From: Streptomyces sp. YPW6
Lineage (GTDB): Bacteria > Actinomycetota > Actinomycetes > Streptomycetales > Streptomycetaceae
DNA length: 64,000 nt
Direction: 5' to 3'
NCBI RefSeq assembly: GCF_018866325.1
Contig: NZ_CP076457.1
Location: 5,119,001-5,183,000 of the forward strand
The notes beneath the pieces were generated by a model. The model was given only the letters and a program-made list of their open reading frames with translations. It had not been told where the DNA came from and made no database searches. This document shows positions 25,233-33,106 of this stretch, one piece after another. Within the stretch, counting starts at the first letter, position 1; every line of letters starts with the position of its first letter. A program made the translations under genes and the position numbers.

Positions 25233-27011
25233 TCAGAATCCGGCGATCGGGTTCCGCAGGCTGCCCACCAACTGCAACGCTCCGGCAGGGTCGTTGAGGT
25301 CGACCATCTGCTGGTTGTTGCGCAGCTGGAGGCGGTTGAGGCAGGAGAGCGCGAACTCCGGCTCGAACAGGTCGTACTGCGCGAACTTCTCCGCGAGATA
25401 CGGGACCGATCCCTGGTAGTCGCGCACACAGGCGGCGACCGTCCGCCAGAAGTCGTCCTCGTCCAGCAGCCCTTCGGTGGCCAGGCCCGCCGCCAGGAAG
25501 CGGAAGAAGCAGTCGAAGACGTCGGTGAAGACCGACAGCAGCTTCATGTCCTCGGGCACCTCGGCCCGGATCCGCTCGACCTGCGGCGGCAGCACCGCCT
25601 CCGCGTCCATCACCGCGATCTCCTCGGCGATGTCCTTGAAGATCGTGCGGGTGACGACCCCGTCCTCCAGCACCAGGATCACGTTCTCGCCGTGCGGCAT
25701 GTAGACCAGGTCGTACGCGTAGAAGCTGTGCAGCACCGGCACCAGGTAGGCGTCCAGGTAGCGCCGCAGCCACACCTGCGGGTCCAGGCCCGATTCGGCG
25801 ATCAGCACCCCGGCCACCGAGCCGCCCTCGTGGTCGGTGTGGAGCAGCGAGGCCATCGTCGCGACCCGCTCGCCCGGCTGGAGGCCCGGCACCGGGCTCT
25901 CGCGCCACAGGGCGGCGAGCATCTTCCGGTACGGGGAGCCCTTGGCGGTGGCGGCCTCGTAACCGCGGTGGTGGTAGCCGATGGCGGCCCGCTCGCGGAT
26001 GATCGAGAACCGGGCCCCGCGCAGCAGGTCGTCGCGCTCGACGAGACCGGCCAGCCAGTCGTTGATCGCGGGTGTGGCCTCCATGTACGCGGCGGAGAGC
26101 CCGCGCATGAAGCCCATGTTGAGGACCGACAGCGCCGTTTTGACGTAGTGCTTCTCGGGGTGGTCGGTGTTGAAGAAGGTGCGGATCGACTGCTGGGCGA
26201 GATAGCCGTCCTCGCCCTCCCCGAGCACCACCAGGTGGCGCTGGGCCAGCTCGCCGGCGAAGGTGACCGCGAGCTTGTTCCACCACTGCCAGGGGTGGAC
26301 GGGCAGCAGGAAGTAGTCGTCCGGGTCGAGGCCGAGCCCGCGCAGCGCGTCGGCGAACCGGCCCCGGGTCGCCTCGCTCAGCTCCTCCTTGATCAGTGCC
26401 TCGTAGTCGAGCCCGGCGCCCGAGGTGAAGGTGGCCCGCTCCCGGCGGGCGGCCAGCCACACCAGCCGGATCGGGGAGGCGGCCTCGGGGGCGTACGCCC
26501 GGTACTCGTCCACGCCGAAGCCGAGCCGCCCGTTGTTGGCGACGAAGCAGGGGTGGCCCTCGGTCATCCCGGTCTCGATGGCCTGGAAACCGGCGGCGAC
26601 GAGCCGGCCCGAGGTGGCCGGTTCCTTGGTGAGTTTGTAGGCGGTTCCGGCCAGCGTGGAGGAGATCTCCTCCAGGTACACCGGCAGGATCTCCTCGGAG
26701 AGCCCCAGTGTGTGCCGCAGCTCGGTGAGGAACTCCATCGCGTCCAGAGGGAGTTCGGATCCGTGCCGGTGCCGGGTGATGCTGTCCGCCTCGACCTGCC
26801 AGTGGTCCAGGGCGAAGGTGCGCGCGGTGAAACGGTACTCGGTGGAGGCGTCGTCGCTGCGGACGGTGTAGCGGTCGTCGCCGACCGGCGTGGGGGTCAG
26901 CAGCCGCTCATGGCTGAATTCCGCCAGTGCTTTGCGGACCAGCAGTCGGTTTGCGGTGGCCCAGCGCCCCGGGGACAGGTGGGCGACGCTGTCGGTGAGG
27001 ACGGTCGTCAT
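25233..27011 (-). CDS. desD: Desferrioxamine synthetase, NIS family
   Basis: 592 aa NRPS-independent siderophore synthetase of the IucA/IucC family. It uses ATP to oligomerise and macrocyclise N-hydroxy-N-succinyl-cadaverine into desferrioxamine E/B. The ATP/substrate region includes EGHPCFVANNGRLGFG near 175 and LLPVHPWQWWNK near 245. HGENVILVLEDG and the following ferric-transporter-like C-terminal region complete the family layout. The start overlaps the desC stop by four bases. Last gene of desABCD, therefore iron-repressed through the iron box before desA. Confidence 0.96.
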   Translation of the reverse strand: MTTVLTDSVAHLSPGRWATANRLLVRKALAEFSHERLLTPTPVGDDRYTVRSDDASTEYRFTARTFALDHWQVEADSITRHRHGSELPLDAMEFLTELRHTLGLSEEILPVYLEEISSTLAGTAYKLTKEPATSGRLVAAGFQAIETGMTEGHPCFVANNGRLGFGVDEYRAYAPEAASPIRLVWLAARRERATFTSGAGLDYEALIKEELSEATRGRFADALRGLGLDPDDYFLLPVHPWQWWNKLAVTFAGELAQRHLVVLGEGEDGYLAQQSIRTFFNTDHPEKHYVKTALSVLNMGFMRGLSAAYMEATPAINDWLAGLVERDDLLRGARFSIIRERAAIGYHHRGYEAATAKGSPYRKMLAALWRESPVPGLQPGERVATMASLLHTDHEGGSVAGVLIAESGLDPQVWLRRYLDAYLVPVLHSFYAYDLVYMPHGENVILVLEDGVVTRTIFKDIAEEIAVMDAEAVLPPQVERIRAEVPEDMKLLSVFTDVFDCFFRFLAAGLATEGLLDEDDFWRTVAACVRDYQGSVPYLAEKFAQYDLFEPEFALSCLNRLQLRNNQQMVDLNDPAGALQLVGSLRNPIAGF

Positions 27012-27616
27012 CGGTCGTTACCTCCGGTTGCTGCTTCGAACTGCTCACGGGTGCAGGCGCTGAGCAGAGCGTCCTTCTCCGGTTTGGCGATCTCGCGGAG
27101 CACCTCGAACCCGACGGCCTTGTTGAGGGCCTGGACGGCGCTGTTGGTCACGTCGGGCTCGACGACGACCCGGCGCACCGTGGGGTCGGCGAACAGGAAG
27201 TCCATCACGGCGGTGATCACGGCCCGGGTGAAGCCGTGGACCGGGGTGTCGGTGGGGGCGACCAGGAAGTGCATCCCGACATCGCCGGGCTCCGCCTCGT
27301 ACAGCCCCTTCAGCTCGACCTCGGTGGGGTCGTACCGCTCGATCAGGAAGGCGGGTTCGCCGTCGTGCAGCCCGATGAACGCCTCGTGGTGCGGGTGGGC
27401 GGCGATGGACCGGTACTCCCGCTCCACGTCGGCGAGTGAGGCGTCGCCCATCAGCCAGAACGCGGCCTTGGGGTGGGTCACCCAGCCGTGCACCAGCTCG
27501 ACGTCGGAGACGGGGCCTCCCCTGCTCGACCGGAGCTGAGAGCTCGGGGAGGGATCGAGCGGCCGGACGGTGAACGTGCCGATGGTGGCGGGGCGCGGTG
27601 TGTCGGGGCGGCTCAT
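27008..27616 (-). CDS. desC: N-hydroxycadaverine acyl-CoA acyltransferase
   Basis: 202 aa GNAT-fold acyltransferase of the IucB/siderophore type. It transfers succinyl or acetyl from CoA to N-hydroxycadaverine, giving the hydroxamate building blocks. The core VELVHGWVTHPKAAFWLMG and HHEAFIGLHDGEPAFLIERYDP match the family, with VHGFTRAVITAVMDFLF and VVVEPDVTNSAV near the CoA site. Overlaps desB and desD by four bases at each end. The acyl donor preference decides whether linear (B) or cyclic (E) product forms and cannot be read from sequence. Confidence 0.95.
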   Translation of the reverse strand: MSRPDTPRPATIGTFTVRPLDPSPSSQLRSSRGGPVSDVELVHGWVTHPKAAFWLMGDASLADVEREYRSIAAHPHHEAFIGLHDGEPAFLIERYDPTEVELKGLYEAEPGDVGMHFLVAPTDTPVHGFTRAVITAVMDFLFADPTVRRVVVEPDVTNSAVQALNKAVGFEVLREIAKPEKDALLSACTREQFEAATGGNDR

Positions 27617-28890
27617 ACGGCGAACTCCTGGAAGGCGATGGACTTCTCGACCGGGTAGACCTCACGGCCGAGCAGCTCGCCGATGATGTACGCGTTGCGG
27701 TAGGCGCCCATGCCGAGGTCGGGCGAGGTGATCGAGTGGGTGTGCACCGAGGCGTTCTGGAGGAAGACCCCGCGCCCGGTGGTGTCGATGCTGTAGTTGC
27801 GGGCCACGTCGAAGCGCCCCCGGCTGTCGTGGCGCAGCCGGTGCTGGACCGGGTCCAGGAAGGCGGGAGCCTCGTACCGGTACCCGGTGGCGAGGATCAG
27901 CCCCTCGGTGGTCAGCTCGTAGTCCTTGCCCTGTTCCTCCTGGCGCAGCCCCAGGCGGTACGCGCCGCCCTCCTCGTCGTAACGCGCGCTGACGAGGGCG
28001 GAGTTGGTGAGGAGTCTGGTCGGCACGGGGCCCGGCAGGTTCTTCTGGTAGAGCAGGTCGAAGATCGCGTCGATCAGCTCCCCGTCGATGCCCTTGAACA
28101 GCCCCTTCTGCCCCGACTCCAGCCGGTAGCGGGTCTCCTCGGGCAGCGCGTGGAAGTAGTCGACGTACTCCGGGGAGGTCATCTCCAGCGTCAGCTTCGT
28201 GTACTCCAGCGGGAAGAACCGCGGGGAGCGCGTCACCCAGTTCAGCCGGTAACCGTGGGTGTCGATCTCGGAGAGCAGGTCGTAGTAGATCTCCGCCGCG
28301 CTCTGCCCGCTGCCGACCAGGGTGATCGACTTCTTCTTCTGGAGTTCGGCTTTCGTCTCCAGGTAGCGGGAGTTGTGGATGAAGTCCCCGCCGAGCCCCT
28401 GGCAGGCCTCGGGGATGTGCGGCGGCGTGCCGGTGCCGAGGACGAGATGCCGGGACCGGAACGACTCGCCGGAGACGGTGGTCACGGTGTAGAGCTCGGT
28501 GCCCTCGTCGTACGTCACCGTCGCCACGGTCTCGCCGAACCGGATGCTGCTCAGCTTCCCGGCGGCCCAGCGGCAGTAGTCGTTGTACTCGGTCCGCAGC
28601 GGGTAGAAGTTCTCCCGGATGTAGAACGAGTAGAGCCTGCCGCGCTCTTTGAGGTAGTTGAGGAAGGAGTACGGCGAGGTCGGGTCTGCCATGGTGACCA
28701 GGTCCGACATGAACGGCGTCTGGAGATGCGCCCCTTCGAGGAACATCCCGGCGTGCCACTCGAAGTCCGGCTTGGACTCCAGGAAGACGCCGTTCAGTTC
28801 GTCGACCGGCTCGGTGAGGCAGGCGAGGCCGAGATTGAACGGGCCGAGGCCGATCCCGATGAAGTCGTGGGGTTCAGGAAGCGCGGTCAA
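27613..28890 (-). CDS. desB: Cadaverine N-monooxygenase
   Basis: 425 aa FAD/NADPH hydroxylase of the lysine/ornithine N-monooxygenase family, making N-hydroxycadaverine. FAD motif GIGLGPFNLGLACL at ~12, NADPH motif SGQSAAE near 190 and the LILATGYRYE motif near 348 are intact. The TTG start at 28890 lies inside the end of desA (17-bp overlap) with GGGAG seven bases upstream. Such overlaps fix the subunit ratio by coupling. Function follows from family and from the operon. Confidence 0.95.
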   Translation of the reverse strand: MTALPEPHDFIGIGLGPFNLGLACLTEPVDELNGVFLESKPDFEWHAGMFLEGAHLQTPFMSDLVTMADPTSPYSFLNYLKERGRLYSFYIRENFYPLRTEYNDYCRWAAGKLSSIRFGETVATVTYDEGTELYTVTTVSGESFRSRHLVLGTGTPPHIPEACQGLGGDFIHNSRYLETKAELQKKKSITLVGSGQSAAEIYYDLLSEIDTHGYRLNWVTRSPRFFPLEYTKLTLEMTSPEYVDYFHALPEETRYRLESGQKGLFKGIDGELIDAIFDLLYQKNLPGPVPTRLLTNSALVSARYDEEGGAYRLGLRQEEQGKDYELTTEGLILATGYRYEAPAFLDPVQHRLRHDSRGRFDVARNYSIDTTGRGVFLQNASVHTHSITSPDLGMGAYRNAYIIGELLGREVYPVEKSIAFQEFAV

Positions 28891-30322
28891 GGGAGTCTCC
28901 CAGGTACTTCTCGGCGTGGCCGGAGATCAGGTCGAGGACCGTGGCGATGTCGTGCGCGGTCGTTTCGGGGTTGAGCAGGGTGAACTTCAGGTACTGGCGG
29001 TCGCCCACCTTGGTGCCGGCGACGATCGCCTCGCCGGAGGCGAACAGCGCCTTGCGGGCGTGCAGGTTGGCGCGGTCGATCTCGTCCGGGGCGGTGACCC
29101 CGGCCGGGACGTAGCGGAAGACGAGCGTGGAGAGCTGCGGCTGGACCACCACGTCGAAGCGCGGGTCGGCGGCGAGCAGCTTCCAGCCCTCGGCGGCCAG
29201 GTCGCAGACCTCGTCGAACAACTCGCCGATGCCGTCGGCGCCCATGACGCGCAGCGTCATCCAGAGCTTGAGCGCGTCGAACCGGCGGGTCGTCTGGAGG
29301 GACTTGTCGACCTGGTTGGGGATCCGCTCCTCGGCCATCCGGCGCGGGTTCAGATACTCCGCGTGGTAGGTGGCATGGCGCAGGGTGGCCCGGTCGCGGA
29401 CCAGGACGGCCGACGAACTCACGGGCTGGAAGAAGGACTTGTGGTAGTCCACGGTCACGGAGTCGGCCTTCTCGATGCCTTCGAGCAGCCCGCGCCGCTT
29501 CCGGGAGGCCAGCAGCCCGCAGCCGTACGCGGCGTCCACGTGCATCCAGACGGCGAACTGCTCGCAGAGCGCGGCGATCTCGGGCAACGGGTCGATGGAG
29601 CCGAAGTCCGTCGTGCCGGAGGTCGCGACGACGGCCATCGGGACGGCTCCTTCGGCGACGCAGCTCTCCAGCGCGTGGGCGAGCGCCACGGTCTGCATGC
29701 GCTTATTGCGGTCCACCGGGACGGAGACGACGGCGTCCGGGCCGAGGCCGAGCAGTTTGGCGGACTTCTGCACGCTGAAGTGGCTGCACTCGGAGGTGAA
29801 GATCCGCAGCCGGGTGAAGTGCTCCGGCCGGACCTTCGCCTCCTCGCGCGCCAGCAGCAGGGCCTGGAGGTTGGACTGCGTCCCCCCGCTGGTGAAGATC
29901 CCGTCGGCTGCCGGGCCGAGTCCGATCCGTCCGGTGGTCCAGTCGATCAGCCGGCGCTCGATGAGCGTGCCGCCCGCGCTCTGGTCCCAGGTGTCCAGGG
30001 AGGAGTTGATCGCGGAGAGCACGGCTTCGCCGAGCACCGCGGGTATGACCACCGGGCAGTTGAGGTGGCCCAGATAGCGGGGGTGGTGGAAGTAGACGGC
30101 GTCGCGGAGGTAGACCTCGCCGAGCTCGTCGAGGGCGGCGGCGGCGTCGCCCAGCGGCCGGTCGAGGTCGATCGCGTCGACGACGGGGGAGAGTTCGTCG
30201 ACCCCGACCCCGCTGAAGGGGCGCTCGGTGGTGGCGAGAGTGGCCGCGACCCGTTCCACGCCTGCGGAGACGGTGCTCCTGTAGTGCTCCGCAGTCGTGT
30301 TGTTGAGCAGGTGCGCACGCAT
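28874..30322 (-). CDS. desA: Lysine decarboxylase for desferrioxamine synthesis
   Basis: 482 aa PLP-dependent decarboxylase (group II, DDC-like fold) converting lysine to cadaverine. The PLP lysine lies in VTVDYHKSFFQPVSSS near residue 311. HVDAAYGCG and FTSGGTQSN motifs are present. Two starts are possible: ATG 30352 with GGAGGG five bases upstream, and ATG 30322 with GGGAGGA seven bases upstream. I chose 30322 because homologues begin MR(A/S)HLLN. First gene of the des operon; the iron box ends 48 bp before the longer start. Confidence 0.94.
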   Translation of the reverse strand: MRAHLLNNTTAEHYRSTVSAGVERVAATLATTERPFSGVGVDELSPVVDAIDLDRPLGDAAAALDELGEVYLRDAVYFHHPRYLGHLNCPVVIPAVLGEAVLSAINSSLDTWDQSAGGTLIERRLIDWTTGRIGLGPAADGIFTSGGTQSNLQALLLAREEAKVRPEHFTRLRIFTSECSHFSVQKSAKLLGLGPDAVVSVPVDRNKRMQTVALAHALESCVAEGAVPMAVVATSGTTDFGSIDPLPEIAALCEQFAVWMHVDAAYGCGLLASRKRRGLLEGIEKADSVTVDYHKSFFQPVSSSAVLVRDRATLRHATYHAEYLNPRRMAEERIPNQVDKSLQTTRRFDALKLWMTLRVMGADGIGELFDEVCDLAAEGWKLLAADPRFDVVVQPQLSTLVFRYVPAGVTAPDEIDRANLHARKALFASGEAIVAGTKVGDRQYLKFTLLNPETTAHDIATVLDLISGHAEKYLGDSLDRAS

Positions 30323-30399
30323 GAAGGGGTCCTCCCGGTGAGGGGACGTCATCGCGTCCCTCCGGGCAGGAAGAGGGGACGAGGGGCGCGATCTAGAAG

Positions 30400-30418
30400 T
30401 AAGGTGAGCCTAACCTAA
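30400..30418. promoter_or_regulatory. Iron box (DmdR/IdeR operator) upstream of desA
   Basis: On the minus strand TTAGGTTAGGCTCACCTTA matches the 19-bp DmdR/IdeR consensus at 18 positions. Fe(II)-loaded DmdR1 should repress desABCD here. Confidence 0.95.
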
Positions 30419-30902
30419 ACGGGATTCGCTCATCCCTTCCACCCCTGGCGGCTGTGCGGGTTGTCCGCTTTGCCGCCCTTATCGAGTCACTTGAGGTACC
30501 TGGTCATCTTTACGGTGATCCCTTCAGCCGTTTCTGGCGGTTATGTCCCCCTGCTTCCGCCTGTCGCGCCTCCCGCTCGCCCGGTCCGCGCGTCCGACAC
30601 GTGGTGGAGATCACGTGCTGCGGGGCGCATCGCGCTCGTGGGCGGCGCTCGCCGGGGCGGCCGGGAGGCACCGCCGCTGCCGGGCGCGTGTTCAGGACCC
30701 CGTCCTCGGTGGCCAGTCCGTCCGGCCCGGAGAAGAACGGGAATGCCACAAACCGGAGGGCGAGAAGTCACACGCGGCCTCGCCGGCGGCGGACGCTCTG
30801 ACGGAGTGGAGGCTGGGGCGCAGGGCGCAGGGCGCAGGGGGCGGGTGCACGGTGCGGGACCTCGGCCGTGGGCCGTGGGCCGCGGTGCGTATCCGACGCG
30901 AT
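30419..30902. other. Gene-free stretch between des operon and acdH
   Basis: About 480 bp with no supported gene on either strand. It contains short direct repeats only (GGCGCAGGGCGCAGGGCGCAG near 30816-30840; GGCCGTGGGCCGTGGGCCG near 30864-30882). From memory, this is where desE and desF lie in S. coelicolor; no remnant is recognisable. Confidence 0.5.
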
Positions 30903-30935
30903 CCGGTCGCCGTGGAAGGGCTCCACGGCGACCGG
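30903..30935 (-). terminator. Terminator after acdH
   Basis: Perfect 14-bp stem (30903-30916/30922-30935) with a 5-base loop, 25 bp past the acdH stop, ending the branched-chain operon. Confidence 0.85.
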
Positions 30936-30959
30936 TCGGCGGTCGAAGCGTCGGCCGGC

Positions 30960-32126
30960 TCAGCCCGGCAGCCCCAGCTCCCGGGCGATCAGCATCCGCT
31001 GGACCTCGCTCGTGCCCTCGCCGATCTCCAGGATCTTGGAGTCGCGCCACATCCGGGCCACCGGGTACTCGTTCATGAAGCCGTAGCCGCCGTGGATCTG
31101 TGTGGCGTCCCGGGCGTTGTCCACCGCGACCGTCGAGGAGTACAGCTTCGCGATCGCGGCCTCCTTCTTGAACGGTTCGCCCGCGACCAGGCGGGAGGCC
31201 GCGTCGCGCCAGCCGATGCGGGCCATGTGGGCGCGCATCTCCATGTCGGCGATCTTGAACTGTATGGCCTGGTTCGCGCCGATCGGCTTGCCGAAGGCGT
31301 GGCGCTCGGCGGCGTACTTCACCGACTCGTCCACACAGCCCTGGGCCAGGCCGGTCGCCAGGGCCGAGATCGCGATCCGGCCCTCGTCCAGGATGCGGAG
31401 GAACTGGGCGTAGCCCCGGCCCTGTTCGCCCAGGAGGTTCGCGGCCGGGACGCGGACGTCCGTGAAGGACAGCTCGCGGGTGTCCGAGGCGTTCCAGCCG
31501 ACCTTGGAGTACGGGGCGGCCACCGTGAAGCCGGGGGTGCCCGACGGGACGATGATCGCCGAGATCAGCGGGCGGCCGTCCTCCTTGCGGCCGGTCACCG
31601 CGGTGACGGTCACCAACTCCGTGATGTCCGTGCCCGAGTTGGTGATGAAGCACTTCGAGCCGTTGATCACCCACTCGTTCGTCGCCTCGTCGAGCACGGC
31701 CGTCGTCCGGGTGCCGCCCGCGTCCGAGCCGCCGTCCGGCTCGGTCAGGCCGAACGCGCCCAGCGCCTCGCCCGCGCACAGCTTCGGCAGCCACCGGCGC
31801 TTCTGCTCCTCGGTGCCGAACAGGTGCAGCGGCATCGCGCCCAGCGAGACCCCGGCCTCCAGGGTGATCGCCACCGAGGAGTCGACCCGGGCCAGCTCCT
31901 CCAGGGCGATCCCGAGCGCCAGGTAGTCGCCGCCCATCCCGCCGTACTCCTCCGGGAACGGCAGCCCGAACAGGCCCATGCGGCCCATCTCCCGCACGAT
32001 CTCGTAGGGGAACTCATGGCGCTCGTAGAGGTCGCCGATCTTCGGCGCGATCACGTCGTGCGCGAACTCCTCGACCGTGCGGCGCAGTTCCTCGTGCTCG
32101 GCGGTCAGCCGGTGGTCCAGGGACAT
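30960..32126 (-). CDS. acdH: Acyl-CoA dehydrogenase (short/branched-chain)
   Basis: 388 aa FAD flavoenzyme introducing a 2,3-double bond into acyl-CoA. FAD and substrate signatures are FGLTEPDGGSDAG (~128), FITNSGTD (~160) and the C-terminal IHGGYGFMNEYPVARMWRD. The catalytic base is the Glu in EIGEGTSEVQ, the MCAD/SCAD position; isovaleryl-CoA dehydrogenases use another site. So despite sitting in a leucine-type operon it resembles the valine/isoleucine AcdH enzymes. Start at 32126 has AAGGAG upstream. It is last in the operon, 8 bp after hmgL, before a strong terminator. Confidence 0.93.
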   Translation of the reverse strand: MSLDHRLTAEHEELRRTVEEFAHDVIAPKIGDLYERHEFPYEIVREMGRMGLFGLPFPEEYGGMGGDYLALGIALEELARVDSSVAITLEAGVSLGAMPLHLFGTEEQKRRWLPKLCAGEALGAFGLTEPDGGSDAGGTRTTAVLDEATNEWVINGSKCFITNSGTDITELVTVTAVTGRKEDGRPLISAIIVPSGTPGFTVAAPYSKVGWNASDTRELSFTDVRVPAANLLGEQGRGYAQFLRILDEGRIAISALATGLAQGCVDESVKYAAERHAFGKPIGANQAIQFKIADMEMRAHMARIGWRDAASRLVAGEPFKKEAAIAKLYSSTVAVDNARDATQIHGGYGFMNEYPVARMWRDSKILEIGEGTSEVQRMLIARELGLPG

Positions 32127-32134
32127 GGGGTCAC

Positions 32135-33106
32135 TCACTCCTTGTGGGAGGCGGGAGAAGGGGGAGGGGTCAGGGCGCGGACCGTCCGGGACGGGCTCGG
32201 CCGGCCCAGGTGTCCGGCCAGCCAGACGCTGGTGGCGGTCAGTTCGGCCAGGTCGACGCCCGTCTCGATGCCCAGTCCTTCGAGCATCCAGACCAGGTCC
32301 TCGGTGGCGAGGTTCCCCGTGGCGCTCTTCGCGTACGGGCAGCCGCCCAGGCCGCCCGCCGAGGCGTCGACGGTGGTCACCCCGTGCTGGAGAGCCGCCA
32401 GGGTGTTCGACAGCGCCTGGCCGTAGGTGTCGTGGAAGTGGACGCCGATCGCGGGTGTCGGCACGCCCGCTGCGTTCAGGGCCGACAGCAGCGCCGTGAC
32501 ATGGCCCGGCGTCGCCACCCCGATCGTGTCGCCCAGGGAGAGCTCGTCGCAGCCCAGGTCCAGCAGGGCCCTGGCCACCCGCACCACCTGGGCGACCGGG
32601 ACCGCGCCCTCCCACGGGTCGCCGAAGCACATCGACAGATACCCGCGCACCCGGACCCCGTCCGTCTTCGCGCGGGCCACCACCGGCTCGAACATCGCCA
32701 GCGACGCGTCGACCGTACGGTTCAGGTTGCGCGCGGCGAACGTCTCCGTCGCCGAGCCGAACACCGCGATCGACCGCGCCCCGAGCGCCAGCGCCCGGTC
32801 CAGGCCCCGTTCGTTCGGCACGAGGACCGGAAGGGCCACGTCGCCCACGTCCGCGATGTCACCGAGGAGCGGGAACAGCTCCTCGGCGTCGGCCAGTTGG
32901 GGCACCCACTTCGGGTGCACGAAGCTCGTCGCCTCAATGGTGGTCAGGCCCGCCACCGCCAGGCGGCGGATGAACTCCGCCTTCACCTCGGTCGGGACGG
33001 TCTCCTTCTCGTTCTGCAGGCCGTCCCGCGCGCCCACCTCGTGGATGCGGACCCGGGAGGGCAGACCCGGCGCCGGGACCGTCATGGGGAGTCCTCGCGC
33101 GCTCAT
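32135..33106 (-). CDS. hmgL: Hydroxymethylglutaryl-CoA lyase
   Basis: 323 aa TIM-barrel lyase cleaving HMG-CoA to acetoacetate and acetyl-CoA, the last step of leucine breakdown. RIHEVGARDGLQNE (substrate and metal Asp), GVHFHDTYGQ (metal-binding His pair) and the catalytic Cys loop GGLGGCPYAKSATGNLATED are intact. The start overlaps the carboxylase alpha gene by four bases with GGGGAGG upstream; an internal Met at residue 8 is an alternative. The Pro/Ser-rich tail is slightly longer than usual. Confidence 0.96.
   Translation of the reverse strand: MSARGLPMTVPAPGLPSRVRIHEVGARDGLQNEKETVPTEVKAEFIRRLAVAGLTTIEATSFVHPKWVPQLADAEELFPLLGDIADVGDVALPVLVPNERGLDRALALGARSIAVFGSATETFAARNLNRTVDASLAMFEPVVARAKTDGVRVRGYLSMCFGDPWEGAVPVAQVVRVARALLDLGCDELSLGDTIGVATPGHVTALLSALNAAGVPTPAIGVHFHDTYGQALSNTLAALQHGVTTVDASAGGLGGCPYAKSATGNLATEDLVWMLEGLGIETGVDLAELTATSVWLAGHLGRPSPSRTVRALTPPPSPASHKE

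Noticed and set aside
24250..26460. 736-aa minus ORF joining the DUF4429 protein to upstream sequence
   Set aside because: The N-terminal part is an out-of-frame shadow of desD and crosses the des terminator.
30541..31794. 417-aa minus ORF covering the gene-free stretch
   Set aside because: Most of it is a frame-shifted shadow of acdH. The rest has no motif and crosses a perfect terminator.
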